A stretch of DNA of 64,000 nt from Candidatus Undinarchaeales archaeon (GCA_030753015.1 JASMDC010000008.1:47645-111644), one strand, 5' to 3'; positions 51,454 to 59,490 are shown, counted from the stretch's first letter. Numbers and translations: made by a program. The notes: a model not told the origin generated them from the letters alone.

Positions 51454-52418
51454 TCGCTCACCTCTTCGAGCCGCCACTTGATGATACCGGCGTTCTGGAT
51501 CCAGGTGTTGATTATGTCGACGCTGATACCCAGGAGGAGCACGGTTGCGATCTCCTGCAACACGGCGGCGTTGGACAGCACAAGGATGGCGGTCACCGCA
51601 GCGATGGTGGTGGCCTCCATGGTAAGGCCCGTCATCATGGCGTCGAATATCCGGTCGACGATGCGGCCTTCACGGCGTTTGAGGATGCGGGTAGTGAGGA
51701 GGATGTCCGAATCGACGGAATAACCGATGAGCATCAGGAGTGCCGCGATGGTGGGAAGGGAGAGCTTGATGCCCAACAGGGACATGAGCGCGTAGCTCTC
51801 CACTATATCGGAGAAGGCCGCGAGCATCACGGCCCCGGAGATGACCGGCTCGCGGAATATGAGGGCGATGACGGTCCCCATGAGGATGAAGGCGAGTAGG
51901 ACGGCACGCTGTGCTCCAGCGAAAGTGGACGCGCTGATGGACGGATTGACCTTGCGCACGCTGTAGCTCCCATCGGCAAGGTTCGTTTTCAACTGCTTCT
52001 CGAGTTCGGCCAGGATGGCGTCCTTGTCGGGATCGCCCCCAACCTCGACGGCCACTTGGGATTCACCCGAGAGGGGGTCCTTGAGTACACGTAACCGGAG
52101 GTCGGTACCGAAGCGTTCATGGAGCGTTTTCTCTAGAGCGTTGGCGTCGACGACTAGCTCGGTCTGGATGACGATCGACAGCCCGCCCCTGAGGTCGATG
52201 TCCTGCTCGGGAGGCATGGTCACGGCGATGACGAGAGCGATAGCGAGCATGGCGAAGGGAAGTATCATGAGCGTCTTGTAGTTCTTGTCGTAGTATTCCT
52301 TGAACTCGGCGAGCTTCGGATGGAGGTTCTCCTCGGTTGACTTCTCCTCGACCTTCTTCGGAGCCTTCTTCGGAATCTTCTCCTTCTTCCGACCCTTGCT
52401 CTTCTTCTTGTCCACCAT
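51450..52418 (-). CDS. secF: Protein-export membrane protein SecF
   Basis: 322 residues: a Lys-rich cytoplasmic N-terminus, first helix (MILPFAMLAIALVIAV), DLRGGLSIVIQT, and the C-terminal helices with the SecF motif IGYSVDSDILLTTRI. The TATA-like TTGAAAAGC near 52443 places a leaderless start at ATG 52418. Together with the many exported proteins in this window, it supports a heavily used Sec route. Confidence 0.93.
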   Translation of the reverse strand: MVDKKKSKGRKKEKIPKKAPKKVEEKSTEENLHPKLAEFKEYYDKNYKTLMILPFAMLAIALVIAVTMPPEQDIDLRGGLSIVIQTELVVDANALEKTLHERFGTDLRLRVLKDPLSGESQVAVEVGGDPDKDAILAELEKQLKTNLADGSYSVRKVNPSISASTFAGAQRAVLLAFILMGTVIALIFREPVISGAVMLAAFSDIVESYALMSLLGIKLSLPTIAALLMLIGYSVDSDILLTTRILKRREGRIVDRIFDAMMTGLTMEATTIAAVTAILVLSNAAVLQEIATVLLLGISVDIINTWIQNAGIIKWRLEEVSE

Positions 52419-52514
52419 GCGCCAGCCGCCTTCCCAAATGCTTTTCAATCTGGCCCCCTAAGAGGGACCTAGTTGGGATGGCCGATGGCTGATATTTATA
52501 AAGCTAACCGAAAC

Positions 52515-53081
52515 GTGTTCGCGCTCTCACGGAGGTTCCGCCGGTCGGGAAATGTGGCCTCACCGATGGACTTCGGAATTCTCGTCGCCGTCACGGGTGT
52601 TGGGCGCGGCTGGCGGGTGATTGAGGCGGGTTGCGGTTCCGGTTTCCTCACCGCATTCCTTTCGAACTCTGTCGGTCAGGAAGGGCGCATCGTAACCTAC
52701 GAGGTCCGCGAGGAGGCCGTGCGCATCGCCCGCTCCAACCTCGCTTTGGCCGGCGCCGAGAACGTGGAGCTCGTGGAAGGTCCCCTGAGCGTGGTGGAGC
52801 ACGAGCATCCCTTCGATCTGGCCTGCCTCGACATGCGTGACGCGGACGCGGCCCTCCCGGGGATCACGGGCGCGCTGAGGAAAGGGGGCTGGGTGTTCGT
52901 GTACTCCCCCTTCATGGAACAGGTCGCTGCCGTCCATCGGGCGGCCGGTGACCTCCCCCTCAAGAACATCGTCACCTATGAACCACTTGTACGCGAGATG
53001 CATGTTGACGACCGGGGTACCCGCGGCAGGACCCAGTTCCTCGGACAGGCCAGGTTCCTGACCTTCGCCCAAAAGGCATAG
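52515..53081 (+). CDS. trmI: TrmI-like tRNA (adenine-N1) methyltransferase
   Basis: A 188-residue class I methyltransferase with motif I VIEAGCGSG, motif II IVTYEVREEAV, motif IV LACLDMRDAD and the TrmI-type ending TQFLGQARFLTFAQK. TrmI makes m1A57/58 in the tRNA T-loop. It lacks most of the usual N-terminal beta domain (family ~250 aa). A strong TATA (GATATTTATAAAGC, 52488-52501) fits a leaderless GTG 52515 rather than the upstream ATG 52473/52485. Confidence 0.82.
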   Translation: MFALSRRFRRSGNVASPMDFGILVAVTGVGRGWRVIEAGCGSGFLTAFLSNSVGQEGRIVTYEVREEAVRIARSNLALAGAENVELVEGPLSVVEHEHPFDLACLDMRDADAALPGITGALRKGGWVFVYSPFMEQVAAVHRAAGDLPLKNIVTYEPLVREMHVDDRGTRGRTQFLGQARFLTFAQKA

Positions 53082-53113
53082 GTTTTTTCAAGTTTGACGA
53101 CATAGTTGCTGAC

Positions 53114-53521
53114 ATGCCGGGCAAAGGGAGCAAGAAGAAGAGTACTAAGAAGGGAAAGGAGAAGTCCGTGCAAAAGGAGAAGCCCGTCGAGAAGAAGGAA
53201 GAGACGAAGGCCGCTCCCGCCAAGAAGGAGGTCGAGGTCAAGGAGGCGGAGGTCGAGCTCCCGCCCGTCCCCCATCCCAAGAAGCGCAAGCCGGTCTCCA
53301 CCTGGCAGAAGCCTGAGATCTTAGGCCTCGGGTTCGGACTCTGCTCGCTCGGGCTCGCCATCGTGATCGTCTACTACTCGTACATCATCGAGAAGGGAGT
53401 GGACTGGAGCGTTGCCCGCTTCGGTACGGAGTTCTACCATTTCTCCGTGCTGGGGATCTTCCTCATGGTCACAGGTTCGATGTTCCTGGGGATGTACTTC
53501 GCGACGCCCAAGGATTTCTAA
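53114..53521 (+). CDS. Two-helix membrane protein with Lys-rich cytoplasmic tail (135 aa)
   Basis: Residues 1-45 are very rich in Lys and Glu, followed by a Pro-rich segment and two membrane helices (LGFGLCSLGLAIVIVYYSYI and FSVLGIFLMVTGSMFLGMYF). The charged tail is likely cytoplasmic and could touch the ribosome or translocon. It follows trmI by 32 bases. No family recognised. Confidence 0.7.
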   Translation: MPGKGSKKKSTKKGKEKSVQKEKPVEKKEETKAAPAKKEVEVKEAEVELPPVPHPKKRKPVSTWQKPEILGLGFGLCSLGLAIVIVYYSYIIEKGVDWSVARFGTEFYHFSVLGIFLMVTGSMFLGMYFATPKDF

Positions 53522-53595
53522 TAGACCGGTCCCCTCGCACTAGAGGAAAGTACCTCGTCAGCCACACTACTCTCCGATCAAATAGGCAGGTTATT

Positions 53596-53619
53596 GCGGG
53601 GGGACATGTGCCCCCCCGC
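53596..53619. terminator. Strong GC hairpin between convergent gene and tRNA-Lys
   Basis: GCGGGGGG/CCCCCCGC enclosing ACATGTGC, in the gap between the plus-strand membrane-protein gene and the 3' end of tRNA-Lys. It could stop transcription from either side. Confidence 0.45.
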
Positions 53620-53620
53620 A

Positions 53621-53752
53621 TGGGCCCGACGGGATTTGAACCCGCGACAAACAGGTGTCTCCATCTCATTGCCAAGTGGCTCGAAACACCCGGTTTCGGG
53701 ATGCCCCAGTGGCTTAAGAGCCTGCCGCTCTGCCAGACTGAGCTACGGGCCC
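53621..53752 (-). tRNA. tRNA-Lys (CTT anticodon) with 58-base intron
   Basis: Exon 1 (53752-53715) and exon 2 (53656-53621) form a cloverleaf with acceptor GGGCCCG/CGGGCCC, anticodon loop CTCTTAA (anticodon CTT), anticodon stem GCAGG/CCTGT and T-loop TTCAAAT. The intron (53714-53657) sits after position 37, the usual archaeal site for bulge-helix-bulge splicing. CCA is not encoded. It lies 28 bases behind L37e. Confidence 0.92.
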
Positions 53753-53780
53753 GCAGGATTTACCTATGCGGGACCTGACC

Positions 53781-53966
53781 CTACCAGAGCCGGATCCGGT
53801 TGAATTGCTTCCTTTGCCAGTTGAACCTTCGGATTCGCGAAGTCGCGCCGTACCCGCAGGCCGAGCAGCGCTTCTTCACTCGATGGTACGAGTGCCTGCC
53901 GCAGCGCCTGCACGGGAGGTGCATTGCCTTCTGGTGCTTACCGAAGGATGGTGTACCTTTGCTCAT
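53781..53966 (-). CDS. rpl37e: 50S ribosomal protein L37e
   Basis: 61 residues with the L37e pattern KGTPSFGKHQK, CRRCGRHSYH and CSACGYG (zinc ribbon), ending in a basic tail. Its ATG overlaps the Lsm stop (ATGA), the usual archaeal pair. Confidence 0.95.
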   Translation of the reverse strand: MSKGTPSFGKHQKAMHLPCRRCGRHSYHRVKKRCSACGYGATSRIRRFNWQRKQFNRIRLW

Positions 53967-54196
53967 GCTCCTACCTCAGGTGACACGATGAGGACGTTAT
54001 CCCCACGGATGAGGACCCGCCCTAGACGTCGTGTCTTTTCTCCTTCGTTCTGTTCCTCGGTGTTATCGAGGACAAGGTTGATGTGAATATCGAACGCCTG
54101 CAGTTCACCGACGTACGAGGCGCCGTTTTTCAGCTCCACGAACACCCGTTTTCCCTTCGCGGCATCGAGTGCGTCCAAGGGTCGCTGCACGTTCAT
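53963..54196 (-). CDS. Sm-like (Lsm) RNA-binding protein
   Basis: 77 residues with Sm1 (VFVELKNGASYVGELQAFD, then MINLVL-like HINLVLDN) and Sm2 (GRVLIRGDNVLIVSP). Archaeal Lsm rings bind U-rich RNA. ATG 54196 is preceded by GGGTGAAG, and GGTTTAAAAAAAG (54228-54240) is the TATA box. Confidence 0.93.
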   Translation of the reverse strand: MNVQRPLDALDAAKGKRVFVELKNGASYVGELQAFDIHINLVLDNTEEQNEGEKTRRLGRVLIRGDNVLIVSPEVGA

Positions 54197-54248
54197 CACT
54201 TCACCCTATATTTCGTCCTCGACACGACCTGCTTTTTTTAAACCTATC

Positions 54249-54629
54249 TTATTGGACGAGCACGGCGTTCAGGATGCCGTGCTGGCCAGGTCGACTGGTG
54301 ACACGCGCCTTACCGGCCTCGGTCTCGATGATGGCGCCCTTCGTGATGATACCGCGTCGTACGTAGTGCGGATTCGCGGTGTTCTCCACCACGCTGGTGA
54401 CCTTGACCCGTTTCTGGGTCTTCTTCTTGGGGTCGAACACGTTAACGAGTTCGTCGGAGAGGATCCGGAACTTCTCGTTGCCCCCGAGGCACCGGATGTT
54501 CTTCACTCGGCGGGGCCCTATCTTGGTCTCGAGGTGTGTCCGCCCGAGGTCGAACTTACGATGTTTGCGGGCTCGCACGATGCGCTTCCCCGTGATTTTT
54601 CTTTTTGAGAATCCCTGCCAGACAGCCAT
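54249..54629 (-). CDS. rps8e: 30S ribosomal protein S8e
   Basis: 126 residues with MAVWQGFSKRKITGKR, RKHRKFDLGR and the C-terminal IITKGAIIETEAGKARVTSRPGQ-type sequence of archaeal S8e. ATG 54629 is the family start; GAGGCATC lies just upstream. Divergent from tfb. Confidence 0.95.
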   Translation of the reverse strand: MAVWQGFSKRKITGKRIVRARKHRKFDLGRTHLETKIGPRRVKNIRCLGGNEKFRILSDELVNVFDPKKKTQKRVKVTSVVENTANPHYVRRGIITKGAIIETEAGKARVTSRPGQHGILNAVLVQ

Positions 54630-54713
54630 TTGTGATGCCTCTGTCGTGGTACTCAATAGAAGATGCTAAAAACCTTTCGACTTCCCGGCCGGCTCAATAT
54701 ATAATTTTCGAAC

Positions 54714-54725
54714 GATTTATAAACC
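54714..54725 (+). promoter_or_regulatory. BRE/TATA promoter of the TFB gene
   Basis: GATTTATAAACC preceded by CGAAC, about 30 bases before ATG 54752; this gives a very short leader. A second TATA-like ATATATAAT lies at 54697-54705. Confidence 0.6.
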
Positions 54726-54751
54726 ATGAGAGCATCGTTCCCACTAAGAAC

Positions 54752-55711
54752 ATGGCCGAAGAGGGCAAACTCCGGAAGCAGGAGATAACCGAGTGTCCTG
54801 AGTGCGGGAGCAGGGACCTCTACCGCGACGAGGACCGTGGTGAAGTCGTCTGTGCCGGATGCGGGCTGGTCATTGAGGAGTCCATGGTGGACACCTCGCA
54901 GGAATGGCGCGAGTTCGACCATGAGCAAGCCTCCAAGCGTCGTCGCACTGGTGCACCGCTATCGGCCGCACGGCATGACCGCGGCCTCACGACGGACATC
55001 GGTAAAGGCATCAGCGAGATCTACTCCGCCCTTCCTGCCGGCAAGCGTGCCCAGTACATGCGCCTGCGTAAGTGGCAGAGCCGCATGGTCAGCGCCACGG
55101 AGCGCAACCTCCGCTTCGCACTCTCGGAACTGAAGCGTTACTCTTCCTATCTCAATCTCCCGACGAACATCGAGGAGACCACCGCTATCCTCTACCGCAA
55201 GGCCGTGAGCAAGGGTCTGGTGCGGGGACGGTCCATGGAGAGCGTCATCGCCGGCGCCCTCTACGCCGCCTGTCGCCGCCACAACACCCCGCGCACCCTC
55301 GAGGAGATCGCTGAGGTCTCCAAGGTGAGCAAGCGCGACATCGGGCGTGCCTACAGGTATCTGGCCAGAGAGCTTGGCCTGCGTATCCTTCCGACCAAAC
55401 CCGAGGACTACATACCACGGTTCGCTTCCGAACTGGGCCTCTCGGGCGAGGTGCAGGCGACCGCCATCGAGATCATCAAGCAGGCGGAGGCCAACGAGCT
55501 CATCTCGGGCAAGGGCCCCACGGGCATCGCTGCCGCCACCCTCTACCTGGCATCCCAGATAGTGGGGGAGCGACGCACTCAGCGCCAGGTCGCAGAGGTC
55601 GCGGGCGTCACCGAGGTCACGATCCGGAACCGGTGCAAGGACCTTATCGAACGCCTCACCCTCGAGGTGCCCTCCGGCCGTCGCGGTCGACGGCGCCGAA
55701 AGCGGGAGTAG
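54752..55711 (+). CDS. tfb: Transcription initiation factor B (TFB)
   Basis: 319 residues: N-terminal zinc ribbon (CPECGSRDLYRDEDRGEVVCAGC shows the four Cys), B-finger region (SQEWREFD), and two cyclin repeats (for example GALYAACRRHNTPRTLEEIA and AATLYLASQIVGERRTQ), ending in a basic tail. It recruits RNA polymerase to TBP-bound promoters. ATG 54752 is the first start after the TATA box. Confidence 0.96.
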   Translation: MAEEGKLRKQEITECPECGSRDLYRDEDRGEVVCAGCGLVIEESMVDTSQEWREFDHEQASKRRRTGAPLSAARHDRGLTTDIGKGISEIYSALPAGKRAQYMRLRKWQSRMVSATERNLRFALSELKRYSSYLNLPTNIEETTAILYRKAVSKGLVRGRSMESVIAGALYAACRRHNTPRTLEEIAEVSKVSKRDIGRAYRYLARELGLRILPTKPEDYIPRFASELGLSGEVQATAIEIIKQAEANELISGKGPTGIAAATLYLASQIVGERRTQRQVAEVAGVTEVTIRNRCKDLIERLTLEVPSGRRGRRRRKRE

Positions 55712-55818
55712 CTCATAAACGAGCATCAGGCATCTTCGTCGTCCAGGTCGGAATTCAGGACATATTGTCTTTCAGAAAGGACGGTTCTTCCTTCATGCTG
55801 GTACGCTCGGCCACATGC

Positions 55819-55953
55819 CTAACCGAACACACGGTCCCGGTCGAGCTTTACCATGACCTTGTTTATGCGCGATAGTTCCAACCAGACATAGAAGCCGATG
55901 ACAAAGTAGATCCACTGCGTGTACAGCAGTGCGTCGGCCGTTGTTCCGATCAC
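55819..55953 (-). CDS. Very small membrane protein (44 aa)
   Basis: GTG 55953 overlaps the stop of the 47-aa gene (GTGA). One membrane helix (ALLYTQWIYFVIGFYVWLEL) and a basic tail (SRINKVMVKLDRDRVFG). Coupling to its neighbour and sensible composition support it. Nothing was seen in 55712-55818. Confidence 0.5.
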   Translation of the reverse strand: MIGTTADALLYTQWIYFVIGFYVWLELSRINKVMVKLDRDRVFG

Positions 55954-56093
55954 TCGTCCTCGCCGCCCTTACCATGCTTCTCTGCAAGCCCTTCGACGGC
56001 CTGGCGGAGCCGCCGCACCTCGTAGCAGAGGAGGGCACCGAAGATAGCTAGTGGTACCTGGCTGATGATGACAGATTCCGGTGTCGTGAGCAT
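55950..56093 (-). CDS. Very small membrane protein (47 aa)
   Basis: ATG 56093 with AGGGAGAG upstream and a CGTTTAAGG promoter element about 30 bases before it. One helix (SVIISQVPLAIFGALLCYEV) and a charged tail (RRLRQAVEGLAEKHGKGGEDE). It sits directly behind the PP-loop gene at 56119 on the same strand. Confidence 0.55.
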   Translation of the reverse strand: MLTTPESVIISQVPLAIFGALLCYEVRRLRQAVEGLAEKHGKGGEDE

Positions 56094-56118
56094 AGTCTTT
56101 CTCTCCCTTCGATTATCC

Positions 56119-57237
56119 TTAAACGTCTTTTCCACTGCGGGCACCACCCAGGCCCACTGCCTGTTTCGCACGCAGCCCCAGATAGCTGTAGATCGTTCCT
56201 GTCAGACGCCGAAGCTGCTGGTTCCAGAGGGACGCTGCCGAGAAGTACACCAGGCCCTCCACGAACATGGATGACAGCATGAAGAACCGCACGATGTCCC
56301 CGATCGCCCGATTGGGCGCGCCGGCCTCATCGTACTGCTGTCGGATGGTCTTGGCGGTCTGCTCCTCGGGAGAGAGTTCGCGGCGGTGGTCCATGCTGGC
56401 AAGCACGTCCTCGGGTGGTATCGACTGCTCACGCACGCGTTCGATGAGCGCATCGAGGTCCTCACCCTTCTCCTCAAAGTATGCGCGGATGATCGCTCTA
56501 CCGTAATCGAGGTCCGACTCCAGGTGGCGCACGACCTCTTCGTGGATGAGATTGTCCGAGTATGGATTGGAGAGGAACACGCCCACGACGTTGGCGAGCA
56601 CACAGTAGGGCTGACGGTGTATGTGGTAGCCTTTAAGGCCCGGTGCACGGACACGGTTCCCCATATCGATACCAAGCTCACGAAGCGCTGCGTCCTCCTT
56701 CCCCACTGTGTAGAAATAGGATGGGTGGATGTGGCGGATGCCGTACTCCCCGTAGAAGCGCTTGAGCGTGTCGAGCACGCCGGGCATCTGTTCCGGATTG
56801 TGCACCTCCTCCTGGATAGCGCCGTCGGCCGCCAGCGGTATGGCGTTCTCGAGACAGTATATGATCGTGCGTACGTGCATGATGAACTTGCATGTGATAC
56901 AGGCGAAGTGAAGACAGTCCCAGTGACGAACCTGGTTGTCCATCCACCAGGGAGGGATCGGCATGATGGAATGGCGCACCTTACCAGGGAAGGCACGCTT
57001 CAGGGCATCGGACGACTTCTCCGAGAACTTAACGAATATATCGACGTCCGTCTCGTAGGTGACTAGATGGACCTCATCAAGGAGTCGGGATAGAACGCCC
57101 GAGGCCAGCGACGAGTCGCCGCCACCCGAGAACATCACCGCTGCCCGACGGGGTGTGCCCTTCGTCACTTCCCCCGGATCCGTGTCGGTTGATTTAAAGG
57201 TTTGCGCTCCTCCGCTGTCGGCGCGGTCGCCCTCCAT
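56119..57237 (-). CDS. PP-loop ATP-pyrophosphatase-type enzyme A with CxxC (372 aa)
   Basis: The PP-loop motif SGGGDSS (residues 37-43) opens a HUP/adenine-nucleotide alpha-hydrolase fold. About 75 residues later comes ACITCKF (CxxC) in a conserved context shared with the enzyme at 58057, then RHIHPSYFY and RAPGLKGYHIHRQPYC. The last ~120 residues are helical with hydrophobic stretches and may contact the membrane. PP-loop enzymes adenylate a substrate carbonyl or carboxylate (QueC, ThiI, TtuA, asparagine synthetase families). It forms an operon with the CCG membrane protein (57250), with GAGGAGG upstream of its ATG. The reaction is unknown. Confidence 0.78.
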   Translation of the reverse strand: MEGDRADSGGAQTFKSTDTDPGEVTKGTPRRAAVMFSGGGDSSLASGVLSRLLDEVHLVTYETDVDIFVKFSEKSSDALKRAFPGKVRHSIMPIPPWWMDNQVRHWDCLHFACITCKFIMHVRTIIYCLENAIPLAADGAIQEEVHNPEQMPGVLDTLKRFYGEYGIRHIHPSYFYTVGKEDAALRELGIDMGNRVRAPGLKGYHIHRQPYCVLANVVGVFLSNPYSDNLIHEEVVRHLESDLDYGRAIIRAYFEEKGEDLDALIERVREQSIPPEDVLASMDHRRELSPEEQTAKTIRQQYDEAGAPNRAIGDIVRFFMLSSMFVEGLVYFSAASLWNQQLRRLTGTIYSYLGLRAKQAVGLGGARSGKDV

Positions 57238-57249
57238 TCGCGTCCCTCC

Positions 57250-57630
57250 TCACGCGATAGGGAGCTGCCCGATGGCCCCGATAACGACCAGGACGAGTGC
57301 CAGCATCACCACGACACCTGAGACCGCGCACAGGGGAGCGAAGTTACGGTACACGATACCGCCCACGCCGGGCGAGTGCCTGAGGATGCGTCCCACAAGT
57401 CGACACCGCGCTCGCGGGCTCACGTCGGGTTCGGCCAAGAGGGCAGGGGCGGTGTCAGTCAGGTAGGATAGATAGAAATGCGCAGGGGCCCTGTACCGTG
57501 GGAGCACGATGGCCGTGAGAACAAGCACAGGAACGAACACGAGGTTGAACGCCGCCGTGACCACGAGCGCCAACAGAAAACCCACGTACGACACGGGCTC
57601 CCGTCCCTCGGTCCCACCACAGCACACCAT
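57250..57630 (-). CDS. CCG membrane protein A (126 aa)
   Basis: Begins MVCCGG, then a hydrophobic helix pair region (FLLALVVTAAFNLVFVPVLVL), a basic cytoplasmic-like loop (RARCRLVGRILRHSPGVG) and a C-terminal helix (AVSGVVVMLALVLVVIGAI). It aligns along its length with the protein at 58810 (MPCCG; CKLTGQLMPRYP; VVGMFALVVLV). CAGGAGTG lies before the ATG. The paired N-terminal Cys residues could bind a metal, form a disulfide or be lipid-modified. No family known to me. Confidence 0.75.
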   Translation of the reverse strand: MVCCGGTEGREPVSYVGFLLALVVTAAFNLVFVPVLVLTAIVLPRYRAPAHFYLSYLTDTAPALLAEPDVSPRARCRLVGRILRHSPGVGGIVYRNFAPLCAVSGVVVMLALVLVVIGAIGQLPIA

Positions 57631-57674
57631 AGCGGCTCACTCCTGTATCTCTCTATAATACATAAACGGGGTAA

Positions 57675-57697
57675 CTATATTAACTTAACGCCGTTAA
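57675..57697. promoter_or_regulatory. Promoter and palindromic operator between the two PP-loop operons
   Basis: CTATATTA (57675-57682) is a TATA box for the regulator gene at 57709. Just downstream, TTAACG-C-CGTTAA (57685-57697) is a perfect 6-bp inverted repeat between the TATA box and the start codon, a normal place for a repressor site. The adjacent COG2522-like HTH protein is the likely ligand-responsive binder (inference). Confidence 0.65.
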
Positions 57698-57708
57698 AAT
57701 AGTATATT

Positions 57709-58053
57709 ATGAAGCCACCATGCGAGATCGTGACCATGCACATCCTCCCCGCGGTCAGGGCTTCCTTGTCGCGTACGCTTGTTGAGAAGCATGGGATGAA
57801 GCGTGCAGTCGTCGCCAAGCGATTGGGCGTCACCCAAGCCGCTGTGACACAGTATTTCAAAGCGGTGAGGGGCACCCGGAACAAGGCTCTCATCAACGAG
57901 AACTTCAGTGACCTCATCGATGAGATCGCCGCCCGCATCGCACGGGGTGAGGGTGAGCTCGAGACAATCTGCGGTCTCTGCAGGACCATCCGCAGTAATG
58001 AGCGATTCAAGCAGTTCCTTGAGCAGGACCACTGCGACCTGTGCACGGAGTAG
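57709..58053 (+). CDS. COG2522-like HTH regulator with C-terminal Cys motif (114 aa)
   Basis: Starts MKPPCEIV and has an XRE-like helix-turn-helix (RAVVAKRLGVTQAAVTQYF). The C-terminal end carries ICGLCRTI and HCDLC, four Cys suitable for metal or thiol sensing. Many archaeal COG2522 proteins share this plan. ATG 57709 is leaderless relative to the TATA at 57675. It starts the operon with PP-loop B (58057) and CCG membrane protein B. Confidence 0.85.
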   Translation: MKPPCEIVTMHILPAVRASLSRTLVEKHGMKRAVVAKRLGVTQAAVTQYFKAVRGTRNKALINENFSDLIDEIAARIARGEGELETICGLCRTIRSNERFKQFLEQDHCDLCTE

Positions 58054-58056
58054 GCC

Positions 58057-58809
58057 ATGCTGAAGCGGGATAAAAAGCGAGAGGCACCACCTGACGCTCG
58101 CGGGGATGGTGTTGCTGTCCTCTTCTCCGGGGGAGTCGACTCGACAACAGTGGCCGTGCTGGCCGCCGAGCGGTTCAAGCAGGTCCACCTCCTCACCTTC
58201 AATACGGGTTTCCTCTACAACATGGACCTCTCCCGTAAGCACGTTGGCACCCTTAAGGAGCTCTTCGGTGATGATGCCATACGTCACGAGTTCATCGACA
58301 TCCGGCGCATCTGGCGCGCCGTCCAACGCACGAACGTCACAAAGGGCCTGCGGCGCTACCGCTCATGGTTCATCCTGTGCATGGGGTGCAAGCTGACCAT
58401 GCACGCAGCCACCATCCGTTACTGTCGTGAGCACGGGATCCACACCGCCTATGGCGGCGAGAACGTGTGCCAGGACCAGTATCCCGAGCAGAAGCAGGCC
58501 ATCCTCGAAGAGCTCCAGAACCTGTACCAGGACTACAGCATCACATACGAGTCGCCGGTGTACGACTACACGTCGATGGAGGAGGATACCAAGCTCCAGG
58601 CCCTCGGGTTCCGGCTCGGACATCACCTCAAGCTCTTCCCTAATACAAAGGGTTCCTATCACGGCACTCAACCATTCTGCCTCTCCTTCCCCCTCTATCC
58701 TTTCGCAAACGCTTTCCCACCAGAGGACACTCCCGTCGTCGAGTACCTCCGAGAGCACCTTCCCCGGGCTCGAGCGTACATCGAGGACGGTCATCCGGGT
58801 GATGATTGA
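58057..58809 (+). CDS. PP-loop ATP-pyrophosphatase-type enzyme B with CxxC (250 aa)
   Basis: SGGVDST at residues 24-30 is the PP-loop. LCMGCKLTMHAATI carries the CxxC at residues ~108-111, with the same spacing as in enzyme A. YGGENVCQDQYPEQK probably lines the active site. It is shorter than enzyme A because it lacks the C-terminal helical extension. It lies three bases after the regulator, and its stop abuts the ATG of the next gene. Sulfur insertion or carboxylate activation are possible reactions; the substrate is unknown. Confidence 0.8.
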   Translation: MLKRDKKREAPPDARGDGVAVLFSGGVDSTTVAVLAAERFKQVHLLTFNTGFLYNMDLSRKHVGTLKELFGDDAIRHEFIDIRRIWRAVQRTNVTKGLRRYRSWFILCMGCKLTMHAATIRYCREHGIHTAYGGENVCQDQYPEQKQAILEELQNLYQDYSITYESPVYDYTSMEEDTKLQALGFRLGHHLKLFPNTKGSYHGTQPFCLSFPLYPFANAFPPEDTPVVEYLREHLPRARAYIEDGHPGDD

Positions 58810-59130
58810 ATGCCGTGCTGTGGCGTATCTCCCGACACGAACACGCCGTTCACGCGACTCTTCGTTTTCGTGCTCGGACTCTTCCTCAGCTTCCTGGCAC
58901 TCGTGAGGCCCGGGTACGGTACGCTTGCAAAGAACGCCTATGCCTACGTTTTCAAGGGTACGGACATGGAGCGGCGGGTGAAGTGCAAGCTCACCGGCCA
59001 GCTCATGCCCCGGTACCCGCGCCTGGCCAGCTACGTCTACAAGAGCTACGAGGTGAACTTCCTACGGGCGTCGGTTGTTGGGATGTTCGCTCTGGTCGTC
59101 CTCGTTCGTCAGGCACTGGTGACGTTGTGA
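58810..59130 (+). CDS. CCG membrane protein B (106 aa)
   Basis: MPCCGV N-terminus, a helix (LFVFVLGLFLSFLALVRPGY), a basic loop with CKLTGQLMPRYP, and a C-terminal helix (RASVVGMFALVVLVRQALV). Homologous to the protein at 57250 and, like it, encoded next to a PP-loop enzyme. Translation is probably coupled because its ATG directly follows the PP-loop stop. Confidence 0.75.
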   Translation: MPCCGVSPDTNTPFTRLFVFVLGLFLSFLALVRPGYGTLAKNAYAYVFKGTDMERRVKCKLTGQLMPRYPRLASYVYKSYEVNFLRASVVGMFALVVLVRQALVTL

Positions 59131-59490
59131 CTTCCTCTCACCGATGAATCGGTGGGCTTCCTGCTTCACAGCCCCTCCCAACGGAGATGGCTCCACGGGC
59201 TCTACCCCTCTGCCCGAGGGTGACTCTATCCTGACCGTTGATAGCTCCGTCTAAGACTCTTTCCATTACGAAACGCATCACGTCGTGAGCATGCCCCATA
59301 ATGTTCATTGAGAACCACAAGCTCGGCCGATCTGCCAGCATTTTCAGCTTTGCTCATCGTAGACCGGATGTGGTTTCTCCAGGGCGTGTCCCTATCGACA
59401 ATATTCAATGGTCGTCCTTGACATCCACCCCCATTATGTAATAGGTCGTACACCATTATATATTGCATGAGGGTGGCGTGCCAGTATTCA
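59131..59490 (-). mobile_element. Decayed IS200/IS605-type remnant
   Basis: This gap carries an end stem-loop CACCGAT/ATCGGTG (59139-59154) and, on the far side, the left-end block GGGTGGCGTGCC..TATTCA (59471-59490) shared with the element at 14551-15880. In between, minus-strand frames give TnpB-tail-like pieces (for example EPVEPSPLGGAVKQEAHRF) broken by stops. It looks like an internally deleted tnpB element. The following 59491-59644 is AT-rich and holds no convincing gene. Confidence 0.55.
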
